Shown piece after piece: positions 1 through 12,200 of a DNA stretch of 64,000 bases (position 1 is the first letter of the stretch; every line of letters starts with the position of its first letter). Below the pieces are notes generated by a model. That model searched no databases, was not told the origin of the DNA, and saw only the letters and a program-made list of their open reading frames with translations. The position numbers and the translations under genes were made by a program. This DNA comes from Pestalotiopsis fici W106-1 (Eukaryota > Ascomycota > Sordariomycetes > Amphisphaeriales > Sporocadaceae). Location: NCBI RefSeq assembly GCF_000516985.1, contig NW_006917105.1:213712-277711 (forward strand), given 5' to 3'.

Positions 1-1279
1 GCGCCGCCCAACGGTGGCAGTGCGTACAGATAGACGTCAAGAATCCCACCGGCGGCTTCTACAATGGTCATTGGGGTAGCACGACGATACCACCCAACCT
101 CAGGGATGCGTTCCGGTATATGAGTGTATGTGAGATCTGGATCCTGCCACGCATTCGCACGATCGGGTTTCGCGCCGTAAAATGATGTGATGGATGCCTC
201 GTTGGCGATACCACCCTGCCCAATGGTTCCGTTTGAAAAGAATCCAGGAATGAAATAGTATGCACCCATGACCACGGCAGCGCTGGGCACGTTGAAGTAA
301 AACCGGCTGTTGGCCGCTCTTGATGCCGCGTACCGATTCTTAAAGTGCTCCTTGATGGCATCGACATTGTACGTGCCGTTTCCTCTGGCTAGAGCTTGCT
401 GATGCATTTGTTTGAACAGTTCCGGCTTGAAGGAGATATTGTCGCCTTCCAAGTAAAAGTCGTCGCGGGTGGCAGACGCATCGCCCTCGTTGAATTTCCC
501 TGGCCATGGTCAATATACTATGGACGCAGACTCAATTCTGCAGAGGACTAACTTACCGTGTCCGGCGATACCTGAGGGAGTTCCAAAGATTCTGTTGAGG
601 GCACCTCCAAGGAGACCAACACGATTATCAGGGCCACCAATGCTCATGGTTTGCGACAGGATATCGCCACCATCAAGAGCACCGCCAGTTGCCAACAGAG
701 ACGAAAGATCGGCTCCCATGTTGAAGACCTTTGCTGTAGCAGCATTAATCTGGCCAATACTAGCAATACCACTACGGGGAATGTCTGATGCATCATGTCA
801 GTATGACCAGGACCCAGAAGTTGACAGGCCTCACTACGAACATCCATGGTTGGCAAGAGTATTCAAGCCGGGACAAGGTCCACGCTGGTCTGTCGGACCA
901 GGCGCTTGGAAGGGATGGTCCGCTGTGTCGTCAAAGTCAGTGTCTATGGCCAGCCACGTTTCGGGGAAATTGTCGACCCACACTGCGGGAATCTTTGCAA
1001 CCCTTTGACTGCTTCGGACGTAGGAATGAGACCAAGCACATTGTCAAGCACCGCTTGAAGCGTTCCTCCAAGCAAAGATCCCAAGCCGCCCACAATCCCA
1101 CCAATCAGATCGCGCTCCTTGGCTTTGCCTGATCGATACTCCTCCAGGCGGCGATCAATCTCTTGGCGAGCCTCCGGATGATTGAGGAGAGCATTCATAC
1201 CATCTGGTGTCAGCCACGGGAAGGCCAGCGCATGCGGCGCACTGAGTGCGACAATGACTGTTGATATACGCATCTTCAA
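1..1279 (-). CDS. secreted heme-thiolate peroxidase (chloroperoxidase/peroxygenase family), 3' part cut off by window edge
   Basis: Heme-haloperoxidase family (Pfam Peroxidase_2). Members use a cysteine-ligated heme and H2O2 to halogenate or oxygenate organic substrates outside the cell. The exon 2 translation contains GPTDQRGPCPGLNTLANHG, including the PCP motif whose Cys is the proximal heme ligand; splicing continues it as NHGYIPRSG, as in the family. The N-terminus (first Met at 1279, second at 1273) has a hydrophobic stretch ending in Ala-Phe-Pro that looks like a signal peptide. I infer introns at 923-981, 785-841 and 500-556 (57-59 bp, GT-AG), which keep one open frame. The next exon continues off the window at position 1, so the C-terminus is missing here. 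Halogenase versus peroxygenase activity cannot be decided from sequence. Family call is confident; the exact start is not. Confidence 0.88.
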
Positions 1280-2325
1280 GGCGCAGAGGTGGACGGTGGT
1301 ATGTTTTCAGAAGTTTCTAGGCCCTATGTAGCCACCACTTGCTTGTAGCGATGCTGCTTTCATGGAATCATTGTCTTTTGCTTTTATCTTTATACACATT
1401 ACGCATTCTAAATCATTTTGCATTTTCCTTGGACATGTCCCTGCACTCTGACGTCTTTTTAGAACAAGTGGTGACTAAAGAGGCTTGCACGGGTTTGCTA
1501 AGCGGGAGCATCTCAAAGACACGGATCTGATGTGAAATAGGTATTTTCGCTTCTCATTGGATCGAATGCGCAGGACATGACCTCGTCCACCAAAGCATAG
1601 TTACTTTCCCTAGCTCAGTTACCGCCAATATCACCTATTGACAATGTCTAGCTTATAATTGGTACGATTTTGCAGCGGGAGGTATTGATCTAGTCACTCT
1701 TCAGCCGCTGTGAAACATGCCTAGAACTCTGAGTTGCTAGTATACCATCCGCGGCTAGAATTTTGTACATTTTCTTTTCCTACCTTGCCCTTTTGCGTTC
1801 ACTCGTTCAGCTGATGATTGTTACAATCGGATCTCAAGAGTGTCACACAGCCAAAGAGAATTGCTTTGCACACGAAGGATTTATTGGAACAGGGTCTTGG
1901 GCACTGTCAGCAAACTGTGGCTTGCATTGTAGAGTGCCATAATCAGGTCGAGCCAATGGCTGGCCAGGTCAACTCGGAGCGGACAAGTGCCGGTGAGCTT
2001 GGTGTCACTTCTGTCCCATGAACTACAACCTGCGTCCCATCTACCGGACTATCACATGTCTTAGATGCCCAGCTGATCATGCCTCTTCGGACCAGGAGTA
2101 AATGAAACATGGCAATTGACGGCATGTCAAGACAATTTTGCGTTGATAAAACTAGCTTTAGGTGCTTAGATCCCAAAAGCCGAGGTTGATTGCAAAGTCG
2201 GCTCGCAATAGCTTTGCATTTACCTTTCAGGTGAACACTATGGGAAGACTGATAAGCTTCTTAGTACCTAGGCTCAGTTACACTGCTCACCAGCATATGT
2301 TTTCCTGTTGCTGCTTGATCCCACT
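1280..2325. other. intergenic region between peroxidase start and transporter end
   Basis: About 1 kb holding the presumed promoter of the peroxidase gene and the 3' end of the sugar transporter. Only short unrelated open frames are present and I see no recognisable gene, repeat or RNA. Confidence 0.5.
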
Positions 2326-4324
2326 TTACTTTGTCTTTATGGCATGAATATCTGCTTGAATTTGATTTTCGACCTTGCTGACATCAATTGTCTCGACACC
2401 TAGACGGACTTTCTCGACGTCGGGAACTGAAGAGTGTTTTTGACCTTCAAATAAAGCGTCGATCTCTTCCAGACTCTTGTTCTTTGTCTCGATCCAATAA
2501 AAGGCCTGATAATGTCTATATTTAGCAGTGTGGTAGATATTTGGGAACTGTTGTTATTAAGGCTCAAGATACTTACGATGAGAACAATAACAATGATATC
2601 CCACGAGCCATTGATCATGTACATTCTCCAACCAATGTTATCGAGGCCGATCGGCATCACGAACACTAGTACCATGCTGCGAGGATGCAAGTCAGCGTCT
2701 TCCCTGACATTTTTGCAGAGGGTTACTTACGCGAAAGCATTCAATCCAAGCTGAGATAGCGCAACCCCATTGGCTCGAATAGAGTAGTTCATGACCTCTG
2801 GGGGATAGAGATATAGCAAAGGGGTCCAAGCGACGGAGTAAAATCCCTGGAAGAGAAACATGACGGCCACGTCTCCATAAATTAGGCTTGAGGAGGCTCC
2901 CTCGGGGTCATCCGCATACATCTTTGAAAGGCCGCCGATGATGAATAGACAAATGACTAGGAGGCTCTGGGTCAATAGTGCTGTCGGTTTCCTGCCCCAT
3001 CTAGCGGCCAAGTGAGTGCCCAGGAGACTGCAAGCAAGGCACCAGACATTCAGTACAACATTCTGACGTTTGCAGTTAGTTTCAATTCAAGGTATTCATG
3101 CGGGAATGAGGGCTTACAGCTTTCAACTGACTCAGAGTATCCACGATACCCGCAGTCTCGAGCTCCGACCCCAAGTAATACGAAGCAATGATGTTTCCGG
3201 CTATGCATGAGAAGGGACCGGCAGAAGCACCAATGAGGAGACGCTTTCTTGCCACGGGAGTCTTGATGACTTCTTTTGGACTCATGGTTCGGCCCTCTTT
3301 CTTTTCCCATTCCAGAGTGTCCAAAATCTCCTTGTCTGGTGTTTTTGACTTTTCAGACCGTGATTGCCAAGACTTTGACACAAGAATACTTACATATGGT
3401 AATAGCTACAGGATCGGACAAGTCTCCGCTCGTGTTCGTTTGTGCGACGACAAGTCGCGCATCTTCATAGTGCTCTTCATGGAGAAGCCATCGCGGAGAT
3501 TCCGGACTGGATACCACTTAGACAAGCCCGCGAAGAGAATTGATGTGGTTAACGAAGCACTCACATGAATGGCAATATGACGATGCAAAGAAGTGAAAAG
3601 ATTCCTTGAAACAACGAAGGTGCTCTCCATGCCCACGTCGACTCCCATTCGCCAGTCCCAAGGGTGATGCCAGCAGCTATGAGGGCACCAACACTGCATC
3701 ATGTCAGCATCGACATGCGTTGATTGAAGCGCTCGGTAAATGAGCATCTCGAGCACTGACTAGTAGAAATCATTCAATAATCCAACACCCCAGGCTCTCC
3801 AGCGGCTCGGGAATGTCTCGGACAGATAAACACCGCCCGCAATACCCGAGAGTGCAGAACCAAAGCCAATGATGATGCGAGCAATGACAAACATGGCAAT
3901 GTTCTGCGCGGCAGTCTGTAAAATGACGCCAATGAGGGTGATCACGCTTCCATACAAAATGGCTGGTCTGCGACCAAATTTGTCCGTTATGACACCTGAA
4001 AAGAGGGGCCCAAGAAAACCACCGATAAACACTGAGGCGGTACTCAATCCTGTCGTCGCCGGAGTCAGGTCGAAATAGTCCGTATAAGACGGCAGGATGT
4101 TGAGTCCATTAAGCATGGAGCCATCATAGCCATTTGTCTATATGTTTTCAGTTTCCTTGTATCACCATTTGTTATTGGCCTAAACAGTAGTTCCCGTAGG
4201 CACAGGATATGTGGCTTACCGTCGAGTTGACAATCGAGCAAATCATGAGTAAACACGAGAGCACAATGGTAGACTCTGGGACCCATGCGGGTAGCCAAGT
4301 GCCCGTGGGAGACTTTCTCAGCAT
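2326..4324 (-). CDS. MFS sugar transporter (hexose / lactose-permease-like)
   Basis: Plasma-membrane major facilitator of the fungal sugar-transporter family, importing a hexose or disaccharide by proton symport; the substrate cannot be predicted. Eight exons join into a 517-residue frame with introns at 4138-4219, 3694-3760, 3507-3564, 3336-3393, 3063-3117, 2677-2730 and 2506-2576. Diagnostic family motifs: TNGYDGS after TM1, DKFGRRPA between TM2 and TM3, PESPRWL after TM6, AARWGRKP between TM8 and TM9, YPPEVMNYSIRANG, and WIETKNKSLEEID near the end. All fall at the usual places and the length is typical. The start at 4324 places TM1 near the N-terminus; an in-frame upstream Met at 4411 is possible but less likely. 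Intron 2 uses a GTCAGT donor. It is divergently arranged with the amidotransferase gene at 5579. Confidence 0.92.
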
Positions 4325-5578
4325 TGCAAAGAAGTGTGAAAGAGAATGACTATGTGCTAGATGGTACCTAAAGGAGGGGAGACCGGACTGGAGATAGCTA
4401 TATTTATGCACCTTGAGAATCTAGACGAGGGCAGCATGAAGCGACAAGCATGACACCCTTGTGGCAAGAAGCATGCAGAGTACTTGCGCACCTACCTTTC
4501 TACAACTGCCAAAATGGGGGTTATCTTTGAACCATATCAACGGCTGCTTGTTGGTCCTCTCACGGCCACTTCCCCGCACTGTGGTCGGTGTGCTTTCTGT
4601 GTGCTTTGATCTGCATATACAGAGTAATAAGCTTATGGCAACAGGACGTCAGTATCCAATAGATGTGGCGGGTTAAAGCAAGGATCTAAACAGGGATCCT
4701 AGTAACGGTCAGATTCTGTAGGGTGACTCGCTACATCTTCGTATCCAATCTCCAGTAATGGTAATATAAAGAACACAATGAGTGTAATCATGTAAGACGG
4801 GTTATCGTAGTTATATTAAACTTGGTCAATTTTGTTCATGATCGCCCAGCCGCTGAATGGCTTCTTCCTCTCAAATCGCTGGTGTTAAGATGGAGGATCA
4901 AGGCATGAAGGCGGCTGCTGTCATGTACCTGCTGCATGTGGGACTCGTTATTCACATTATGGGATTTCACGTGACCACGAAAGAACGCACATATGTTTGC
5001 TGATGAGTTGTCGCGAAATCTTGAATACCATGACCATTGAGTGAAATCTACTTGGCAATTAAATAGTCATGGCTGGAACCGAATGCAGCTGAATGGCAGG
5101 GCTGTTTGCATCATATCTATTTTGTATGTTCGTGAACTCAACCCATGTTTTCTAATTTAAACATCACTCGAGACCTTGATGATGCGATTGTTCAGTGCGC
5201 CCTTGACCCGAAACGAATTTTGGTATTGAGATGATATCCTCCACTAAAGTAGCGACTACGAATGCGTCTATTTCGAATTGAGACTCGAGTACAGTGAATA
5301 AGTCCCTCTTTAAGCTGAAAAGTCCTCGAGTCATTCCAGTGTCCGTTTCCGTGCTTGTGATAAACACAAGGGGTTGAGTAGCAAACATGTCCATTTATTT
5401 AAGCACCATTTTTATGCTCGGATTTCAACATGATTTGAGTCATCGTCGCATCTCGGCACACATTTGAGCATAACATCAAAAATAAGGTGATATACTTGCA
5501 AAACAGAAGCCGTCATCGCCATATATCCATCACGTCCTGAAGACTCGACAACTTTGCACTATTGCGCACGTCGCTACC
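4325..5578. other. divergent intergenic region, transporter / amidotransferase
   Basis: About 1.25 kb between two genes transcribed away from each other, so it should contain both promoters. Only short open frames with no recognisable product (for example 76 codons on the minus strand, 5164-5394) are seen. Confidence 0.45.
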
Positions 5579-6455
5579 ATGTCTGCCACTGCTCCTCGAC
5601 TCGTTCGAATTGCTGTTCTTGAGTCTCTTCAGTTTCCGGAAAATATTGGCCGAGAGAGAGGCACATTCACCACTGTCTTTGGAAACTGGCTGGAGAGGTC
5701 GGTAACAGAATATAATACCAAACGCAGAGTCTCGGAACAGGTAGTGATTCGGGCAACTGGGTTCATTGTTGTGGATGGCAAGTATCCAGAACATGTGGGC
5801 CACGACTTTGATGCAATCATTGTAACTGGTTCAATGCAGTCCGCATATGATAAAACGCCTTGAATTCAATTATTGGCAAAGTTTCTTCGAGGTAAAGTAT
5901 TGTGTCAAAAATTGCTTACAGATTTCTCGACAGCTAATCATGTGATCAGTTGTTTACATGTCCCACCAGCATGTGCGCATCTATGGAAGCTGCTTTGGGC
6001 ATCAGCTTGTAGCCCAAACCTTGCTCAGTAGTCACGGTGTTCACGCCGAAAAATCACCAATGGGTTGGGAAATTGGCGTTCAGCGGGTAACACTGAGTCC
6101 GCAGTTCAAAGAGAAGTTTTCCTTGCTAAAGAACACCGAGTCTATGTCATGCCAATTTCTACATTCCGACCATGTCGCTGGCATCACTAGCAGTGCGAAG
6201 TTGCCGCCAGACTGGATGACTGTAGGCAAAAGTGAGCTCTGCGAGATTCAGGGACTGTTTCAGCCTGGAAGAGTCTTGACTTCCCAAGGCCATCCCGAAT
6301 TCGACAAGTTCATCATCAAGACTACCATAAGTAATTTGAAGGAAAATGGGCAATTTGACCACAAGGAGGCCTGTGATTATCTCAATTCAGCTAATCAGGA
6401 GGAGGATGTTATACTGTTCGGTCAAATCTTGATTAGTTTCATGATTTCGCCATAA
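5579..6455 (+). pseudogene. class I glutamine amidotransferase-like gene interrupted by an in-frame TGA
   Basis: Relative of the GMP-synthase-type glutaminase domain (GATase1), which hydrolyses glutamine at a Cys-His-Glu triad. Visible motifs: an early strand ending IIVTGSMQSAYDKTP; the nucleophile elbow GSCFGHQ, with the catalytic Cys; and QGHPEF near the C-terminus, with His and Glu. A 58 bp intron at 5892-5949 (GTAAAG...CAG) joins the halves in frame and the frame runs to a stop at 6455, 272 positions in all. Codon 95 (5861-5863) is TGA. Family members commonly have Trp here (...DxPWI...), so TGG to TGA by a single G-to-A change is the likely history. Everything downstream is intact, including the triad, so the lesion looks recent, or the stop is bypassed. 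The alternative is a short 94-residue N-terminal product without a catalytic Cys. Confidence 0.75.
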
Positions 6456-6885
6456 ATTCCAAAGTGTTTGACTCTAAGATTTGTGGCTAGAGAAGCAGAA
6501 TAAACGATGTCTTGCCTGAAAGAGGTTCGTGTATGTGGGGTATCAATCGTTGAAGCATCTTAACATGAACCAAATACTTGGTCACTTGGTATATAAATAG
6601 CCAGCGCGGTATTGATCCATTCATTGGTCAGAAGAGAGCAGTAAATTCATGCCTAGGCCAACTGTCCAGCATTGACTTTTGTACTACACGTTGGACACTG
6701 GTAAGAAAGTAATTAGGGGGCCAACTGTCCGTGGTATGACCTAGGCCTTATCTGCCTACTATCAATGTATTCTTTTACTGATACATGGCGGTAATAGCAT
6801 GGCTTCCCGGTAATAACTGCGCTAGTTCATCTGAACAAACTCCATCAGTAGTAAATACCATTACTGTTTCTGTTACTTGTGAGAA
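6456..6885. other. intergenic region
   Basis: 430 bp between the amidotransferase gene and a small orphan ORF. No gene or recognisable element seen. It includes an ordinary AT-rich stretch around 6590-6600 (tatataaata) that could be a TATA element. Confidence 0.35.
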
Positions 6886-7203
6886 ATGGAACCACTGCCC
6901 CTTGGCGATATGCCCATGGTTGGATCGGCAAGCTACCGGCGGCGCTATACTTTGAACGACGCTTCCCCGCGCGCTAGCATCCCGCATAATCTCGTCTATC
7001 TAATCATCGCCTGGACTGTCCTTTTACAGCTCGGCGGGTTTTTAGTCATGCTAACGTTAACGTATTCGACCGCCTGGAACCTTATCTATGGTACGTATCA
7101 GCCGAGAGAGGAGGTGAACCTGGAGGATCATGTCATTCGCGAGACCATTTACCCGACCTGGCACGGACGGTATGGCATTGTTTCTTGGGCAAGTTCATGT
7201 TAA
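6886..7203 (+). CDS. hypothetical small single-pass membrane protein (uncertain)
   Basis: A 105-codon frame with one strongly hydrophobic segment at roughly residues 38-60 (LVYLIIAWTVLLQLGGFLVM), preceded by a basic, polar N-terminus and followed by a charged tail. I do not recognise the family. The layout (short cytosolic part, one TM, extracellular part) recalls UstYa/DUF3328-type proteins, but the diagnostic histidine motifs are absent. It ends 99 bp before the permease start. A possible GT donor at about 7171 and AG acceptor at about 7256 might extend it. It could equally be a chance frame or a fragment. Confidence 0.3.
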   Translation: MEPLPLGDMPMVGSASYRRRYTLNDASPRASIPHNLVYLIIAWTVLLQLGGFLVMLTLTYSTAWNLIYGTYQPREEVNLEDHVIRETIYPTWHGRYGIVSWASSC

Positions 7204-7302
7204 TATGAGCCGGGACTGCGGCTCTTGATTAATTTCGTCTTGTTCCCTCTCACAAGTTTATACTTCCCCGTCTTTGGTCATCTATATACCAGCAAATCCA
7301 AG

Positions 7303-8988
7303 ATGGCGACACTGCAGGGTAAGGCGGAGAAGTCGTTGGAGATAGTGCCTAGCTCTGGGGTTGGCGGCATCGAAGCATCACAGGATTTGGTCAATGCATC
7401 AGGACACACTCAAGAACTCGAGCGCAACTTTAGCTTGCTCTCTCTGGCCGGCGTAGGACTTGTTGTCGGAAACGTCTGGCCTGCTGTAGGAGGTAGCATT
7501 CTCGTCGCTCTATACAATGGAGGACCACCTGGTATGTTCAAAAGCTTTGGACTGCAAAGTGGCAACTTTGCCACGCTGAATGCATTTCGCAAAACTAATT
7601 CTCCTCTAGGAGTCTTGTACGAGTTCATCACAGTCTCTGTATTCTACTGGATTGTCGCCCTGTGTATTGCCGAGCTCGCCTCAGCCATCCCGTCGTCTGC
7701 CGGTGTATACCACTGGGCGTCCGTCACCCCGGGGCTCAAATGGGGTAGATTAATAGGTTACTTTGCAGGCTGGTGGAACTACCTTGCCTGGGTGTTTGGC
7801 GGAGCGTCCATGTCCTCCATCATTGGAAGCACCATTGTCCAGATGTACGCACTGAATCACCCAGACTTTGTGGCCGAGAGCTGGCACGTCTTCATTGTGT
7901 ACATCATTGTCACTTGGATCGCCTGCCTCTCTGTTTGCTTCTTCAACCGCGCCATGCCTCACCTGAACAACATTGGCATCTTTTTCATTCTCACGGGATT
8001 TCTCATCACTATAGTTGTTCTAGCCGTCATGCCGGGTCGTGGCGGCCGGGCTTCACACGCGACGAATAGTTTTGTATGGACCGAATGGTCGGCCGATCTC
8101 GGGTATCCCACCGGCTTTGTCTTTGTGACAGGAATGCTCAACGGCGCATTCTCGGTCGGCGTTCCTGACGTTGTCTCTCATCTTGCCGAGGAGATCCCCA
8201 ATCCTTCCAGGAACGTCCCAATTGCGATTGGTCTCCAAATGGGCATTGGCTTCATCACTGGTCTCGCGTATCTTATTGCCATCATGTACGCAATCAACGA
8301 CTTTGACGCCCTCTTTGAGGTTGCGTATCCCATAGCCGAGATCTATCGGCAAGGTACGGGATCGGCAGCTGCGGCCACTGGTTTACTCTTCCTGGTGCTA
8401 GTATGTATCTGCATCTGCCTCGTCGGATTATACATCACGGCGGGAAGGACTCTGTGGACTTTGGCCAGGGACAAGGCCACCCCCTTCGCCCGTCACCTGT
8501 CCAAAGTCCACCCTACCCTTCATGTGCCCATCCACTCCACTGTCCTCACTGCCGTGCTAGTCACCATACTCGGGTGCATCTACGTTGGGAGCACGACGGC
8601 CTTTAATGCCTTTGCCGGAAGTTTCGTGCTCATGTCGTCCTCGTCGTACATTGCAGCCATCCTCCCACACCTCCTCACGGGCCGCAAGAATATTACGTAT
8701 GGTACTTTTCATCTGAATCGAGGCAGCCCGCTGCTGGGCTACGTGCTCAACACGGTGGCGTGCGGCTACATGATTGTATGGTTCGTCATTTACTGCTTCC
8801 CGCCATCTCTGCCCGTCGACGCAGCCACCATGAACTACGCGTCGCTGCTCTGGGGTGGCTCGACTGTTTTTCTCACGGTCTGGTGGCTGCTCGGAGCCCG
8901 CAAAGGATACGAAGGCCCCAAAGCTACCGGCGGGACGACGCAGGTGGACATGTCGAAAGATTTGGCACATGTCGTTCCGGAACCTTAG
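7303..8988 (+). CDS. APC-superfamily permease (choline / GABA / amino-acid transporter, HNM1-like)
   Basis: Twelve-TM plasma-membrane transporter of the fungal choline/amino-acid permease group (HNM1/GABA permease relatives), a proton-coupled importer of choline, GABA or amino acids. Family features: TM1 with LAGVGLVVGNVWPAVGGSI; the loop ELASAIPSSAGVYHWAS after TM2; and the later segment GVPDVVSHLAEEIPNPSRNVP, which matches the conserved HL.EE...P...P signature. The start at 7303 gives about 40 polar residues before TM1; an in-frame ATG upstream would begin with an unlikely hydrophobic leader. A 78 bp intron at 7532-7609 (GTATGT...CTCTAG) is needed to restore the family-typical junction GGPPGVLYEF. 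It contains no stop and is a multiple of three, so the unspliced message is also open. The spliced product is 535 residues. Substrate is uncertain. Confidence 0.9.
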   Translation: MATLQGKAEKSLEIVPSSGVGGIEASQDLVNASGHTQELERNFSLLSLAGVGLVVGNVWPAVGGSILVALYNGGPPGMFKSFGLQSGNFATLNAFRKTNSPLGVLYEFITVSVFYWIVALCIAELASAIPSSAGVYHWASVTPGLKWGRLIGYFAGWWNYLAWVFGGASMSSIIGSTIVQMYALNHPDFVAESWHVFIVYIIVTWIACLSVCFFNRAMPHLNNIGIFFILTGFLITIVVLAVMPGRGGRASHATNSFVWTEWSADLGYPTGFVFVTGMLNGAFSVGVPDVVSHLAEEIPNPSRNVPIAIGLQMGIGFITGLAYLIAIMYAINDFDALFEVAYPIAEIYRQGTGSAAAATGLLFLVLVCICICLVGLYITAGRTLWTLARDKATPFARHLSKVHPTLHVPIHSTVLTAVLVTILGCIYVGSTTAFNAFAGSFVLMSSSSYIAAILPHLLTGRKNITYGTFHLNRGSPLLGYVLNTVACGYMIVWFVIYCFPPSLPVDAATMNYASLLWGGSTVFLTVWWLLGARKGYEGPKATGGTTQVDMSKDLAHVVPEP

Positions 8989-9285
8989 ATCACATGGTCT
9001 TGAAGAGTACATAGCAGCGCACGTATTATTGTAAAAATACAGAGTCCATCATTCTCTCGTTATGGTACTTACGTGTTACTTCTCAATGAGAGATGACTTG
9101 AAATAATCTACTGCTGTTGCCGCCATAGGCCAACATTGCATTGGTTGCCTTATTACCTTGAAAGGTCGCGTGTGACACGGTGGTTGCGTTGTCACTTTTG
9201 ACCAAAAAATCGTTCTCTCTATTATGGACGAGCCCAGGTGTTTTCGCCCTTTGTATCATGATGCTTCTAGACCGTAGCCAGACTC

Positions 9286-12200
9286 CTACCAATTTTCCTT
9301 GGTATCTATCGCCCCTGAAGCAACTGAGTTTTGTTCAGGTACTTCACCTAGCAGCGCTTCGATCTTTTTAAGAAGTTCCAGGATGCGGAACGGTTTACTT
9401 ACAACATCGTCCATGCCACTTCTTTTTGCAATGGCGATTTGCTCATCCCTCACATTTGCGGTTACCGCGATGACTGGTACATGCCCGCTAATCGCGCCAC
9501 TCACTTCCATCTTCCTAATCTCTCTCACACAGGTCAATCCATCCATATTTGGCATTTCAAGGTCCATTAGGATCACCGAGAGGCGTTTTCCGCCAACCTT
9601 GCGAAACTCGGTGTCGTCCAGGAATGCGAGGGCCTCCAGGCCATCATTGGCTGTATTCACCCCGATGCCACGCTTTCTAAGCTGCTTGACAAGCACTGTC
9701 TGATTCACAAGGTTGTCTTCCACAACCAAGATCTCTAGATCGTGGGGATCAAATTTAGGGACTGCTTTGGTCGCGATGAGGTCGGCTACGGGGCCCGGCG
9801 CTGCGAGGTCTTGACGTTGGGGTGTCACTTGATGTGTGAGTGATTCCTGGCCGACCTCGAGCTCGAGATTGGCCGCAATAGCAGCACCAGCATCCGTGTT
9901 AGCAGGCGACGATGCTCTACGAGCTGCAATGAAGAAGCCAAACGAACTGCCCGACCCCGCTATCGAAGACACACCGATGCGTCCACCGTGAAGTTCTGCA
10001 AGCTGGCGCGAAATAAAGAGGCCGAGGCCACTTCCTCCATATTGTGCATGAGTGCGTGGCGAAGCCTGCGAGAATTTTGTAAAGAGAACCTTGATCTCTT
10101 CGGGAGTCAATCCACAGCCCGTATCCTGTACTTTGAACCGTAGATAGAGAACCTCATCATTGCCCCATTCCTCGCCCGATATAACATTAGAATTGACCGT
10201 CTTGGGCGGAATGTATTGGAAGTCAGGTATGGGATTAGTTATCGGGGGCTCACGCGACACGTCTACTGATACTGTAATATTGCGTGTAGTCGAGGCAGCA
10301 GTGAACTTGATGGCGTTGGTAATCAGGTTGATCAGGATCTGAAGGACGCGGCTTGGGTCAAAAGTGGCCCACTCCACTGCGAGGTCTTCAAAAGAAGACC
10401 TTGCCTCATGAACCATCCTAATATCTTTGGCTTGTAGCTCCGACTCGAACATCTGAACAGCTCTTTTGACCACTTCGGTTGGACGCGCTGCAACGGGTGT
10501 AATGACCAAGAGACTAGAGTCGAGTTTTGAGACAGTAAGAATGTCATCAACAATGGACTTTTGGTGCTGTACACATATGGATATTGTGTGTGCTGCTTCC
10601 AGACAGCTTTCCACGTCTTGCAGAGAGGGCTTCTGGGCTGTCGCACGCTTGGAATTCAGGGTTGCCATTATGTCATCGGCGCACTGAAGGATAGCACTCA
10701 AAGGGTTTCTCATCTCGTGGGATGTTATGTCAATGAACTCGTTCTGTTGCCGCCTGGTCTCTTCTGCCTCCTGAAGCCTCAGGTTTTGTAGGCCCTGTGC
10801 CCATTTGAGGTGAGAAATATCCGTGATTGAGCCCATGATTGCTCGGACAGAGCCGTCAGCAGAGAACTCGGGCTGGGCGGTTATCATGACCCAGTACTCT
10901 ATATCTTCACCGTCGAGGTCAACCGGCTTGACCAGCAGTCGCTTGAGCTGCAGCTCAGCTGTCCAAGGTTGATGCTCCACAATCATTCGGTGCCAACCTT
11001 CTTCCGATGCCTTTCTGCTACCTTCTTCGATCTGCTCCATCCAGGACATCTCATATGTAGTCTCGCGAGGGTGGCCCGTCATCTCGTGATATCGATCATT
11101 GGCTTCACGCAGCACACCGTCCGGGTCGAATAGGAACATTCCCAGTGGTGAAAGCTCCGTCATCCGTCGCAGGCGATTGGTTTGCAGTGCCAGCTGTTCA
11201 GTCAAGTGTTCGGATTCTAGTGCCGCCGCTTCAGCAGCATCTCGATTGCGACGAACTTCTTCTTCGAATAACATAAAGGAGGCCAGTGATGTTGCCAGTT
11301 GTCGATTCAGCATACTAGAGAATGCCCTATAGCCATCGTCGTACGGTCGGCGAGGATTCACGCCAAGTACCAGGAAGGCAAGGACTGTTTCTCCGTTGGT
11401 GGGCCGGACGGGAAATATCACCGCCTTGTCGCAGGGTTCGCCAAAACCGCGCCATTGAATCCCGTCCAGTAATTCTTCTGGAAGGCTGCCATCTCGGGTA
11501 TGGAGTAATGTGGGCTCGCGAGTTCGCATTGCTTCGCGAAACGAAGGAACGAAGCCTTCGCGGCTACGCTTCAGGTCCAGCTGATGAGGCGCTGCAATAT
11601 GGCCCAGGGGTATACCTATGGATCCTTCATAGAAGCAACTCTTCATCGACATGGTGCTACTAGATGAAATGGAGGATTGATCGTTATCTTCGGTATCACC
11701 AACAGAATACAGGAGTGCGAATGGAACATCGAAATGGTTGTCATCCAGGGCTTCCAGTAGCAGTTTCCAGAACTGCTTGATTCCCTTTGCCTTGGAGACG
11801 TTGATTCCGACTCTGTTGACGGTTTGCATCCGACGATGACTAAGAACCGACTGCGTGGTTTCGAAAGGGGCATTGTAGAAGCCGAGTATCTTCTTGGAGC
11901 CACCATACAGCGGCGTCCATGACCAAGAGTAGAAGGTTTCCTCCAAAAAACCATGACGATGAATTGGTATGTAATCGTCTTCTTTTCGAATGCTGACTCC
12001 GGTCCGAGCACATTCTGCAAACAGATCACCGACCGAGTCCCAAACTTCTGAGAATGGACCAGAAAAGCCAGTTCCCATGAGATTCGGATGCTTGTGGCCA
12101 GCCACCTCAATGGCGTACGCCTCATTGTACAGCATCGTCAGGTCGGCGCCCCAGAACAAGGAAGTCGGGAAAGGGTTGCTCATGACGAGATTCACGATCT

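Noticed and set aside
5861..5863. RIP as the cause of the amidotransferase stop
   Set aside because: RIP favours CpA to TpA; the implied change is at CpC, and the surrounding gene shows no cluster of such transitions.
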